This document shows, one piece after another, positions 16,510-24,443 of a stretch of 64,000 bases of DNA. Location of the stretch: assembly GCA_045642205.1 (NCBI GenBank), contig JAZUIK010000116.1, positions 1 through 64,000 on the forward strand, given 5' to 3'. The notes below the pieces were generated by a model. It worked only from the letters and a program-made list of their open reading frames with translations, was not told where the DNA came from and made no database searches. The DNA is from RUG760 sp045642205. GTDB lineage: Bacteria > Bacillota > Clostridia > Lachnospirales > Bianqueaceae. The translations under genes were made by a program, and so were the position numbers. Each line of letters starts with the position of its first letter. The stretch's first letter is position 1.

Positions 16510-17963
16510 TACTTCTTAAGGCTCTTGACATACTTGGCTGCTTCCATTCCGGAGATACGGCCGGTGTTAACGGCGAATCCCATGGAGTTACCGGGAAGCA
16601 GGAACATGTAAGAGTCGTCATAGATATTACAAGCATCTGCACCGCAGGCATACAGGCCGGGTACAGGTTCGAAATCACTATCGCAGGCTTCGCAGTTCTC
16701 GTTGATACGGATACCGCCGACGGTACCGTAACCGGAGGGAACCATGGTTGCACAGTAGTAAGGAGCCTGGATCAGAGGACGCATGAAGCGGCTGTCCTTG
16801 AAGAATTCTTCGTCGGAACTGTCGCAGTAGCTGTTGTAATCCTCGATGGTCTTCTTCAGGTTCTCTGCATTGATGCCGGCCTTCTCAGCCAGTTCTTCAA
16901 TGGTGTCTGCCTTGTAGAAGCCTTCCAGATTCTGCTCCCATGCCTGCTCCAGACCATCATAGAAGTCGGATACATCAGGATTGGGACGTACCAGAGAGGA
17001 TACATCGACACCGTTGCGGATATAGTTATGAACGATAGTGGAATCAACGATGGAATAGCACTTCATACCCTTCTGATGGGTAACAACGTTACCAAGGTAG
17101 GTGGTATTCTGCATATGCTCCTCGTTCATGATACGCTTACCATGGCTGGCAACCAGAAGGTTGGGCTGGGTAAATACGTTCGCAACAGAACCGGTGACTG
17201 CACCCTGGTTCAGACACTCGGAGATCATCTCGATACGGACCTTCAGGTGGTCAGCACCGGCTTCCCATGCCATTCTCAGACCATCACCCATGATACCGGG
17301 GATCGCAAAGCTGAACATGTTCTTACCGTGATCAAATCCGGTCTCCTTCTTGATGAACTCCTTATTGCAGCCGGCACCACCGGTTGCAAGGATAACTGCA
17401 TCACAGGAGATCTCCACTTCTTCACCGTTCTTGTCCTGAGCGATCACGCCGCAGACTCTGCCATCCTTCTTGATAATGGACTTACCGGGAGTCTCTACCA
17501 TAAAGGTAACACCCAGTTCCAGTGCTCTGGCATACAGAGCCTTGTTCATGAAAGATGCAGCACGGGGACCGATACCCTGATCGGTCTTAACGATATGCCA
17601 GGTGGGTTCGGATTTGGGGAAGTAACGGAAAGCTCCCTCAAATTCAACGCCCATCTCTTCCAGCCACTCAATAGTCTCTGCGGACTGAGCGAAATAACGC
17701 TTTACCAGTCTGGCATCAACATTGTAATGGGTGTATTCCATAAACATTTCAAAGGCCTTCTGAACGGTAATGTCCATCATCTGCTGACGCTGATAACGGG
17801 TTCCGATTCCCAAGGGGCCCATACCCATGTTAGCGGCACCACCAACAGCGGGCTGCTTCTCCAGGGCGATGACCTTCATGCCTTTTTCAGCCGCCTGTAC
17901 CGCAGCAGCCAGTCCGGAAGGACCTGCTGCTACGACGACGACCTGCGCCTCATATTTTTTCAT
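16509..17963 (-). CDS. FAD-dependent reductase of the fumarate/urocanate reductase flavoprotein family
   Basis: A 484-residue soluble flavoprotein of the FAD_binding_2 family (FrdA/SdhA, KstD, UrdA). Seen: N-terminal Rossmann motif reading VVVVAAGPSGLAAAVQAAEKG, ALEKQPAVGG, DAVILATGGAGCNKEF, SHGKRIMNEE near the substrate site, and C-terminal SGYGTVGGIRIN plus LLPGNSMGFAVNTGRISG. There is no signal peptide or haem motif, so it works in the cytoplasm. The first Gly of the dinucleotide motif is Ala. Electrons probably come from the two FeS subunits encoded downstream. The acceptor is unknown; an enoate or keto-sugar is possible. It is preceded by AGGAG. Confidence 0.85.
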   Translation of the reverse strand: MKKYEAQVVVVAAGPSGLAAAVQAAEKGMKVIALEKQPAVGGAANMGMGPLGIGTRYQRQQMMDITVQKAFEMFMEYTHYNVDARLVKRYFAQSAETIEWLEEMGVEFEGAFRYFPKSEPTWHIVKTDQGIGPRAASFMNKALYARALELGVTFMVETPGKSIIKKDGRVCGVIAQDKNGEEVEISCDAVILATGGAGCNKEFIKKETGFDHGKNMFSFAIPGIMGDGLRMAWEAGADHLKVRIEMISECLNQGAVTGSVANVFTQPNLLVASHGKRIMNEEHMQNTTYLGNVVTHQKGMKCYSIVDSTIVHNYIRNGVDVSSLVRPNPDVSDFYDGLEQAWEQNLEGFYKADTIEELAEKAGINAENLKKTIEDYNSYCDSSDEEFFKDSRFMRPLIQAPYYCATMVPSGYGTVGGIRINENCEACDSDFEPVPGLYACGADACNIYDDSYMFLLPGNSMGFAVNTGRISGMEAAKYVKSLKK

Positions 17964-17997
17964 TCTATGCTCCTTTAGAGGAAATCTGATCTAAAAA

Positions 17998-19050
17998 TTA
18001 TGCTTCCAGCTGGATTGCCTTGCCGGTCTTTGCAGACTCGCGGACAGCATCCATGACGCAAAGAACACGTCTTACCTGCTCGGGCTTTACAAAGACTTCT
18101 TCTTCACCATTCACTGCCTTGATGAAGTGCTCGAAGTAGTTGCGATGGGAGACATCCACCTTGGGAAGAGCCTCCTCGATCAGCAGTCCGGGAGCAGCGG
18201 GACCAAAGCTTCTGGTGGGGCCGGCAGCAGTCATAGTGATCTTACCGGGGACATTCTCCAGAAGATGAGCCGTATGAACGACCTTTCCTTCGCAATCCCA
18301 ACCGTCGATGTAAGCTGAACCCTCATTACCACCGATAAACCATGCTCTCTTAGGTGTCAGGTAATAGGTTCCCAGATTGATCTCAGCGGTGACGCCGTTG
18401 CCGAACTTCATGATGATCTCGAAATAGTCATCGACAGAATCGTTGATGATATTTCTAAGATCCGCATACAGAGAAACAACAGGAGCATCGACCATATGGA
18501 GCATCTGATCGATCAGATGTACACCCCAGTCGTAAAGCATTCCGCCACCCATCTCGGGATAAACATGCCAGTCGTGCATATAGCCGTTGAAACCATAGAG
18601 CTGAGACTTGATCACATAGGGTTTTCCGACCAGTCCCTGATCGTAGACTGCCTTGATCACGTTGAAATCAGGATCGAAACGTCTCTGCTGATGGACGGTG
18701 AAAAGGACACCGGCTTCTTTGGTAACCTCTACCATGCGATCGAACTGAGCAACGCTCATAGCAGCGGGCTTTTCGCAGATGACATGCTTCTTTGCTGCGG
18801 CTGCTTTTTCGACCATCTCCAGATGAGAGGGGTTGGGAGTAGAGATCATAACAACGTTGATGTCTGCTTTCTCCAGCATTTCCTCAATGCTTCCGTAGGT
18901 CTCAACACCTTCGGGAGCATCGGTGAGCTGCTCAGGATTTGTATCTGCAACTGCGACCAGCTTGATCTCCTCATCCGGGAAGGTAGCCATCATGTCCGCA
19001 TCACAGTGACCCATAAAGCCAAATCCGACAATTCCTAATTTGATCTGCAT
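17998..19050 (-). CDS. Gfo/Idh/MocA oxidoreductase, DgpA-like candidate glycoside 3-oxidase
   Basis: A 350-residue NAD(P)-dependent oxidoreductase. The Rossmann motif is GIVGFGFMGHCDADMMATF, the family EKP motif is HVICEKPAAMS with its catalytic Lys, and the substrate-side motif is MLYDWGVHLIDQMLHMV with Asp and His. It lies five bases after a C-deglycosidase-alpha-like gene and next to a beta-like gene. In known C-glycoside degraders, a Gfo/Idh/MocA enzyme (DgpA) oxidises the C3 hydroxyl of the glucosyl group before C-C cleavage. The family is certain; the DgpA role is inferred from the neighbours. The ribosome site (GAGGG) is weak, so coupling is likely. Confidence 0.85.
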   Translation of the reverse strand: MQIKLGIVGFGFMGHCDADMMATFPDEEIKLVAVADTNPEQLTDAPEGVETYGSIEEMLEKADINVVMISTPNPSHLEMVEKAAAAKKHVICEKPAAMSVAQFDRMVEVTKEAGVLFTVHQQRRFDPDFNVIKAVYDQGLVGKPYVIKSQLYGFNGYMHDWHVYPEMGGGMLYDWGVHLIDQMLHMVDAPVVSLYADLRNIINDSVDDYFEIIMKFGNGVTAEINLGTYYLTPKRAWFIGGNEGSAYIDGWDCEGKVVHTAHLLENVPGKITMTAAGPTRSFGPAAPGLLIEEALPKVDVSHRNYFEHFIKAVNGEEEVFVKPEQVRRVLCVMDAVRESAKTGKAIQLEA

Positions 19051-19055
19051 TCGCT

Positions 19056-20114
19056 TTAGCCCTCGATAGCTCTTCTCAGAGCTTCCTGATGACGGCGAAC
19101 CTGCTCGATGGAATTAACTTCCATATCTTCTCTCAGATGCTCGCCACCCTCATACTCGGTGGAAAGGAATCCATTGTAACCAGCCTTCTTGAATGCATTG
19201 ACAACATCCTGGATAGCGGTAGCAGTCTCAGTGTAATCCTCATGAGTGTTGTAGCACTTTGCATGAGTGTGATGGATGTACTGAATGTTGTCGATCAGAT
19301 CGGAAGGATCAGACCAGGAGTAAGTGTAAGACTCCATAGCGTATCCGATATCTGCGGGGCCGCCGCCTGCCTTCTTGACAGCTTCGATGATCTCGCCCTG
19401 GCCGTTAGCCATACGATACTCCATGTTTGCCTTACCAATGTTCAGGTCATACTTGATCTTGGTGAATCCCTTGGCAACGTTCTCCGCATACTTCTCGTCA
19501 ACGATCTTCAGGCACTCTTCCTTTGCGCCGTGGCGAAGAGCCTTCTCACGGACAACATCAGGAATGTTCTTACAGAAGATACCCATATCCGGAATGAAGC
19601 CAAAGTACTTGGAACCGGTACGCTCAACAAAGTTCAGGTAACCCTCAGCCCAGGAGGAGTTCAGAGAGAAGGGAGCATGGACTTCCAGTCCGATGACAAC
19701 GCCCATCTCTTCTGCATAATCAAGGCTGTGCTCGATAACAGGCATGGGAGTGGAAACCAGGGTACGCAGGTTCTTGAATCCAAGCAGAGAAGCCAGACGG
19801 ATGTCTCTCTTCATCATGTTGACCTGCTCCTTCAGAGTCAGCATACGATTGTCGTACAGCTTGAACTCAAGGAAAGCATCGTAGCAGGAAGGAGTCAGGT
19901 TGTACTTCTTCATCCAGCCAAACCACTGATCACGGAACTCTTCGGTCTCAATGGGAAGGGGGAACTGTTTGATCATCTGCTCTGCAAGGAGCTCAACACC
20001 GGTAGCACCAGCTTTGGAAGTCTCACGAAGGCAGCCTTCCAGATCCAGCTGATTGTTGTAATACTCATCCTGATAAGAATACAGGGATACACTTCTCTTA
20101 ATATCGTAGCTCAT
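19056..20114 (-). CDS. C-glycoside deglycosidase alpha-subunit-like protein (xylose isomerase-like TIM barrel)
   Basis: A 352-residue AP-endonuclease-2/sugar isomerase fold protein. Its start RSVSLYSYQDEYYNNQLDLEGCLRETSKAGATGVELLAEQM recalls the alpha subunits DgpC and CarB. These use a divalent metal and a general base to eliminate the aglycone from a 3-keto C-glycoside. Candidate metal ligands by position on the barrel are Glu144 (IGLEVHAP), Asp176 (FIPDMGIF), the His281-284 cluster (HHTH) and Glu320 (STEYEGG). It starts 12 bases after the beta-like gene, with AAGGAGG. An ordinary sugar-phosphate isomerase would be the fallback call, but the tight linkage to a DUF6379-like partner argues for a deglycosidase. 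Confidence 0.8.
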   Translation of the reverse strand: MSYDIKRSVSLYSYQDEYYNNQLDLEGCLRETSKAGATGVELLAEQMIKQFPLPIETEEFRDQWFGWMKKYNLTPSCYDAFLEFKLYDNRMLTLKEQVNMMKRDIRLASLLGFKNLRTLVSTPMPVIEHSLDYAEEMGVVIGLEVHAPFSLNSSWAEGYLNFVERTGSKYFGFIPDMGIFCKNIPDVVREKALRHGAKEECLKIVDEKYAENVAKGFTKIKYDLNIGKANMEYRMANGQGEIIEAVKKAGGGPADIGYAMESYTYSWSDPSDLIDNIQYIHHTHAKCYNTHEDYTETATAIQDVVNAFKKAGYNGFLSTEYEGGEHLREDMEVNSIEQVRRHQEALRRAIEG

Positions 20115-20126
20115 GGTTAATCCTCC

Positions 20127-20519
20127 TTAGATCTCAAAGTCAACGGGGCAATCGCGCTCCCAGGTGAAGGGCATGTAGGAAGGAGCGATGGACTGATGGC
20201 AGTCAAGATGATGCTTACCTGTTGCCAGACCGCCCTCTTTCAGAACGGTAACGGTAGCATACTCACCGAACTCCCAACGGAACTCGGGATCAACAACGGT
20301 ACGGCACTCTTCAAGGGTGAAGTTCTCACCATTGATGCAAAGGCGGATGTCTTCGCGAGCAGCCTCTTCGCCGTCTACCGCAACAGTCAGGTTACGCAGG
20401 ATAGAAAGGGTAATACTGCGGTAGTACTGCTGCTTGATCTCAAAGGAATAGCCGATAACTTTTCCGTCAACGACAACGTTGGCAAAAGCTTCGGGATTGT
20501 AGAACTGTCTTCCAGCCAT
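20127..20519 (-). CDS. C-glycoside deglycosidase beta-subunit-like protein (DUF6379)
   Basis: A 130-residue all-beta protein. Its sequence pattern (VIGYSFEIKQQYYRSITLS, VAVDGEE, NGENFTLEE, FRWEFGEYATVTVLKEGGL, SYMPF) fits the small beta subunit of C-glycoside deglycosidases (DgpB/CarC, DUF6379). That subunit docks on the alpha subunit and shapes its active site; it has no enzyme activity alone. It is encoded immediately before the alpha-like and DgpA-like genes with an AGGAGG site. Identification is from remembered family pattern, not a search. Confidence 0.78.
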   Translation of the reverse strand: MAGRQFYNPEAFANVVVDGKVIGYSFEIKQQYYRSITLSILRNLTVAVDGEEAAREDIRLCINGENFTLEECRTVVDPEFRWEFGEYATVTVLKEGGLATGKHHLDCHQSIAPSYMPFTWERDCPVDFEI

Positions 20520-20690
20520 AGTTGGAATCCTCCTGTTTTATAATTTGTTCTTGCTTGGACTGATTGATATTCCCCCATTTAAGGCAGGGGCCTCCTGTTT
20601 GTCATTTTAGCAAGATATAACCCTAATCACTTTCAATTAATTATCCTAATCTACATTTTGTTTTGAACACTGCCTTTTTTATACAGCAAA

Positions 20691-20724
20691 AGAGGACAAT
20701 TATCACTCACTGATAATTGTCCTC
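20691..20724. terminator. Terminator between the AraC-GH39 gene and the deglycosidase operon
   Basis: A 14-bp perfect stem, GAGGACAATTATCA / TGATAATTGTCCTC, with loop CTCAC. Minus strand continues TTTTGC. It separates the regulator transcript from the downstream operon. Confidence 0.7.
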
Positions 20725-20745
20725 GCTGCATTTAAACAACTGTTA

Positions 20746-23154
20746 TCATGAATATGTATAGGTTACATGGATATAGGTGATCTCATTGGGTTCCATAGTA
20801 ATATCAAAGGCGATCTTACCATTTTCAGCGATGCACTGCTGATAGGTCATTCTGGGAACCGTGATCTTATCCAGATACTGAAGATCCTCTCTCCACATAT
20901 CCTGCGGACTGGCCATGGCGATCCATTCATCCTGCAGGCTTCCATACGCCTGATTCAGAGAGTGGACACGGAGCATATACTTTTCTCCGCTCTTTCCCGG
21001 CAGTTCAAAATGGATCGTATAACGCTTCATATCCTCAAAGAGATTATTCTGATCCGACAGCTTGAATTCATCTTCCTTCGTCATACCATATTGGTGGTTC
21101 AGATTCTTAAGGTTATGACAGACGATACGCCAGTTACCGGCTCCGTTATCACTGATCACATAGTGATCTCCCCACTTGCGCACATACTTACCCAGATGGT
21201 TCATAAAGTCGAAGGCGTAAAAGGCAGGCTTGCGGATCCCGGACTTGGAGAATAAACCGCCTCCTCCGTTGAGCAGTTTTCTGGATGTACGGTGTGCAGA
21301 ATACAGATCGGATCCCACCCAGTAACCCATCATATCTGCCATGTCGATACTATCGATCATATTACGAACGAGATAAGCGCCCTTCATACAATGATCATTC
21401 AGGATATTTCGACTGGAGATGGAGAAGTTCCATTCACTGACATGCAGTTCTTTGACAGGAAAACCTGTCTCTTCGATGACATCCCGGATTGCCTTCAGTT
21501 CCTCCTGCATCAGATCCGTATTTCGAGACTGATTTCTCTGTCTGGCGATGGAATCCTGTGTATAGGGATAGGAGTATGCTGTCAGAAAATCCGGCAGACT
21601 CTCATGCTGTTTCCATTTTTCAAGAACTTCTCTGAAGCTTTCCTTGCCATAACGCATGGAACAACCGGCACCTCCGATACGGATCATGGGCACATAGCTT
21701 CTCATTAAGGAAGCGACCATATCAAATCGTTCCAGATATGGCTCTACCGGCATATATTTGCTGGCTTCCCACGGGTGAAGGAATACCTCCTCCGGTTCCT
21801 CACACCAGAGTTCAAAATACCAGCTTTCTATCTCTTCTGTATGATAGCGGTTTACCAGATGGACCATCAGTCGCTTCAGGAAACGTTCCATCGTCTCCAT
21901 AGAATCATGGAAATTCTCATTTTTTCGAACCATGATCGACTTGACCTCGTTGGCCATGACGCGTTTCGGTTTATTGGTCAGTTCGATATAGGGCTTCATA
22001 CCGTTTTTCAGAAGGAACCCTATCACATAGTCCAGTTTATCAAAACTGTATCCGTCGTCCGAATCGTCCAGATAGAATTCCGGATCATACAGATCCCAGA
22101 AACGTACATAGGTAAACCCAAGATCCTGCTTCAGTTGGATCAGCTGGTTCTGTAACTCTGATTCCAACAGGTCACGGACCGTTCCCATGTTGATCATCTT
22201 GTTCCAGTTCTTTTTCAGGAGTTTTTTCGGCGCATTTCCCAATACGACCGTCTCACCTGCTGCATAGCGTTCCTTCTTACTCTGCTTTGTCTTGCTGTCA
22301 AAGTGGCGCTTCAACTGGTCACGGATATCCTGGTTCTGATCAACTTCCACCTCTTCCTGGTTCTGCTTGTTCATCCACTTTTTACGATACTCCGTAGGTG
22401 TCATATCGTATTTTTCACGAAATGCCTTGTTCATCGCTGCAGAGGAGGCAAAACCTGACTCCATGGCGATCCTGGCTGCCGACTGATCGGAATGCAACAA
22501 CTGAGAAGTAGCAAAGTTCAGTCTTACACTATTCAAGTATTCCGCAAATCCCATACCAAACTGACGCTTGATAAATTTGGAAAGGTAAGCGTAGGAAAGG
22601 TACAGCTGCTTGGACAGATCCTCCAGGGAGATCTGTTTATCAAAATTCATTCGGATATACTCATCGATCTCATGCTTACGGGAGTCAAATTTATGAGCCT
22701 CTTCCTCGAAATGAACATCCTCCTTATTCAGAAGGAAATCCGAAGTCAGGATATTCAGCATCTCATAGTACAGACTGCGAAGATAGATCACATTCTGTCC
22801 TTGCTCATTATACTGCTCTGCAATGATACGCTTGATAATACGGCGCAGCTCATCCGTCGCCTCGGTTCTCTCTACTGCCGTATTACACCAGAAAAAGATC
22901 AATGTCTTTTTCATCATGCTGCTGAGTTCTGAATAGGATATCAGCATATGGGCAGACAGCACTTCCCCATCCGCCACATAAGAATGATACTTATCCACAT
23001 TCACTACCAGGAAGTCATCCTTCTTCAGCAGGAACTGTTTGTCCTCCACTGTGTACCGGACGGAGCCTTCCATAACATAGAAGACTTCGATGTCTGAATG
23101 AACATGGTTCATTTCAGAACGGTGATTGGCAAACTGGAACTCTATGATCGACAT
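20746..23154 (-). CDS. AraC-type regulator fused to a GH39-like domain
   Basis: An 802-residue protein with three parts. An N-terminal cupin sensor (HSDIEVFYVMEGSVRYTVEDKQF) is followed by an AraC double helix-turn-helix at about residues 167-272 (QISLEDLSKQLYLSYAYLSKFIKRQF and then ARIAMESGFASSAAMNKAFREKY). The rest is a GH39-like TIM barrel with FELWCEEPEEVF at the acid/base position and LHVSEWNFS at the nucleophile position. Fused GH39 modules in Clostridia are thought to sense sugars rather than hydrolyse them; here the usual NEP is CEEP. It sits between the transporter and deglycosidase operons and is the likely regulator of the island. Confidence 0.88.
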   Translation of the reverse strand: MSIIEFQFANHRSEMNHVHSDIEVFYVMEGSVRYTVEDKQFLLKKDDFLVVNVDKYHSYVADGEVLSAHMLISYSELSSMMKKTLIFFWCNTAVERTEATDELRRIIKRIIAEQYNEQGQNVIYLRSLYYEMLNILTSDFLLNKEDVHFEEEAHKFDSRKHEIDEYIRMNFDKQISLEDLSKQLYLSYAYLSKFIKRQFGMGFAEYLNSVRLNFATSQLLHSDQSAARIAMESGFASSAAMNKAFREKYDMTPTEYRKKWMNKQNQEEVEVDQNQDIRDQLKRHFDSKTKQSKKERYAAGETVVLGNAPKKLLKKNWNKMINMGTVRDLLESELQNQLIQLKQDLGFTYVRFWDLYDPEFYLDDSDDGYSFDKLDYVIGFLLKNGMKPYIELTNKPKRVMANEVKSIMVRKNENFHDSMETMERFLKRLMVHLVNRYHTEEIESWYFELWCEEPEEVFLHPWEASKYMPVEPYLERFDMVASLMRSYVPMIRIGGAGCSMRYGKESFREVLEKWKQHESLPDFLTAYSYPYTQDSIARQRNQSRNTDLMQEELKAIRDVIEETGFPVKELHVSEWNFSISSRNILNDHCMKGAYLVRNMIDSIDMADMMGYWVGSDLYSAHRTSRKLLNGGGGLFSKSGIRKPAFYAFDFMNHLGKYVRKWGDHYVISDNGAGNWRIVCHNLKNLNHQYGMTKEDEFKLSDQNNLFEDMKRYTIHFELPGKSGEKYMLRVHSLNQAYGSLQDEWIAMASPQDMWREDLQYLDKITVPRMTYQQCIAENGKIAFDITMEPNEITYIHVTYTYS

Positions 23155-23209
23155 AATCTTATCCTTTTCATTCCCGGATCATCCTCTTTGATCCGATTTT
23201 ATAGATAAA

Positions 23210-23254
23210 TGAAAGACCTCCTCTCATGGAACATCCACAGGAATCGGTCTTTCA
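23210..23254. repeat. Inverted repeat between the reductase and AraC-GH39 genes
   Basis: Perfect arms TGAAAGACC (23210-23218) and GGTCTTTCA (23246-23254), upstream of the regulator gene. It could be an operator pair or a weak terminator of the preceding gene. Confidence 0.4.
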
Positions 23255-23274
23255 GCAGATATATTAGTTGCGTA

Positions 23275-24273
23275 TTACTTTACATTACCAAATGCTTCAG
23301 TGTCAACAGCAAAAGGAGGACGATCAAAAGCAGCATAGGGTGCCTTCAGCTCCTTCAGGTTCTTGATGGTTCCGGAAGGCTGCGCCTGAGTCTTGATCTC
23401 GGTGGAATGCTCCAGCTTACCGCCCCAACGAAGTCTGGAACGATCCAGTTCTTCGGGAGTATAGTCAACACGGATCTTGCCGTCTTCGATCTTAATGGTT
23501 CCATGGCTTCCGCAGACAACACAGTCAACCGTGGTCATGTCATGGGAAACCTGCAGCAGACGGGTATGGCAGATGGGGCAGCAGCCTTCTTCATCGCCTC
23601 TCCACTGAATACGCTCTTCCTCAGTCTCTGCATTGATGGAAGCAACGATGTTCTGACCAACCTTGGTCATACGCTCCATCATCTCAGGATATCCAAGAAC
23701 AGACTCATGTGCCATAGCACCATAGTACTCAACGGTATCAATGACATCGATAGCCATGGGGAAGGTGAACTCATACATCATGGGCAGAGTCAGGGCGATC
23801 CAGTTTTCAGTCATAGCTCCACCAACGGAGATCAGGGCAGCACTTCTCTTCTTGAAGCTGCGCACATCAGGAAGCTGCTCTTCGCTCTTTCCTGCTGCTT
23901 TACCCTCATCATACGCTGCCTTACGGAAAGTAATATCATGGCTGGGTCCGATACGGTCACAGATCGTCTTGAAGCGACCGGTTACGGAAGTCTCATAAGT
24001 GGGGCATGCCAAAATGACTGCGTCAGACTGCATGATGCACTCGTCAAGGATATCAAAGTCATCGTGACGGACGCAGTATCCGCGACCTCTGCCGGTGATC
24101 ATACCGATAACACATGCAATACATCCGGTACAGTTAGAGATGTTCAGATCATCTGCGCGGATAAAAGCAGTTTCACATCCTGCTTTTTCACACTCCATCA
24201 GCGCTTGCTTGACCATGACATCACAGTTGCTCATCTTTCTTCCGAAAGATACACCAAGAACTTTCTTTGCCAT
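23275..24273 (-). CDS. Flavodoxin-fold NAD(P)H:FMN oxidoreductase with C-terminal Cys-rich domain (copy A)
   Basis: A 332-residue protein. The N-terminal flavodoxin-like domain (KKVLGVSFGRKMSNCDVMVKQALMECEKAG) has the ISNCTGCIACV cysteine motif of the iron-sulfur flavoprotein/FMN reductase group, and ACPTYETSVTGRFKTICDRIGP near the FMN phosphate. The C-terminal part has two CxxC pairs, CPICHTRL and CVVCGSHG, which look like a zinc ribbon or rubredoxin-like site. ATG at 24273 is chosen for its AAGGAG site; an upstream in-frame ATG has none. It is last in the transporter gene series. A paralogue of the same architecture is at 48880. Confidence 0.82.
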   Translation of the reverse strand: MAKKVLGVSFGRKMSNCDVMVKQALMECEKAGCETAFIRADDLNISNCTGCIACVIGMITGRGRGYCVRHDDFDILDECIMQSDAVILACPTYETSVTGRFKTICDRIGPSHDITFRKAAYDEGKAAGKSEEQLPDVRSFKKRSAALISVGGAMTENWIALTLPMMYEFTFPMAIDVIDTVEYYGAMAHESVLGYPEMMERMTKVGQNIVASINAETEEERIQWRGDEEGCCPICHTRLLQVSHDMTTVDCVVCGSHGTIKIEDGKIRVDYTPEELDRSRLRWGGKLEHSTEIKTQAQPSGTIKNLKELKAPYAAFDRPPFAVDTEAFGNVK

Positions 24274-24395
24274 TGTTCTCTTCTCCTTATAAATGAATAG
24301 ATTTTTGTAGGTCATCACGCCTGCTCGATCCTTTCAGATCGGACACGAGTCAGGACCCATCCGAGATGTCGATCAGCATCTTAAAGTATACCGAC

Positions 24396-24428
24396 TTTTC
24401 CGGGAGAGGGAAATCCTCTCCCGGAAAA
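24396..24428. repeat. Strong intercistronic hairpin after the sugar-binding protein gene
   Basis: A 14-bp perfect stem TTTTCCGGGAGAGG / CCTCTCCCGGAAAA with five-base loop, just after the binding-protein stop. There is no T-run on the minus strand past the 3' arm, so it more likely protects the mRNA 3' end than terminates. Confidence 0.6.
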
Positions 24429-24443
24429 AATCAATACATCTGA

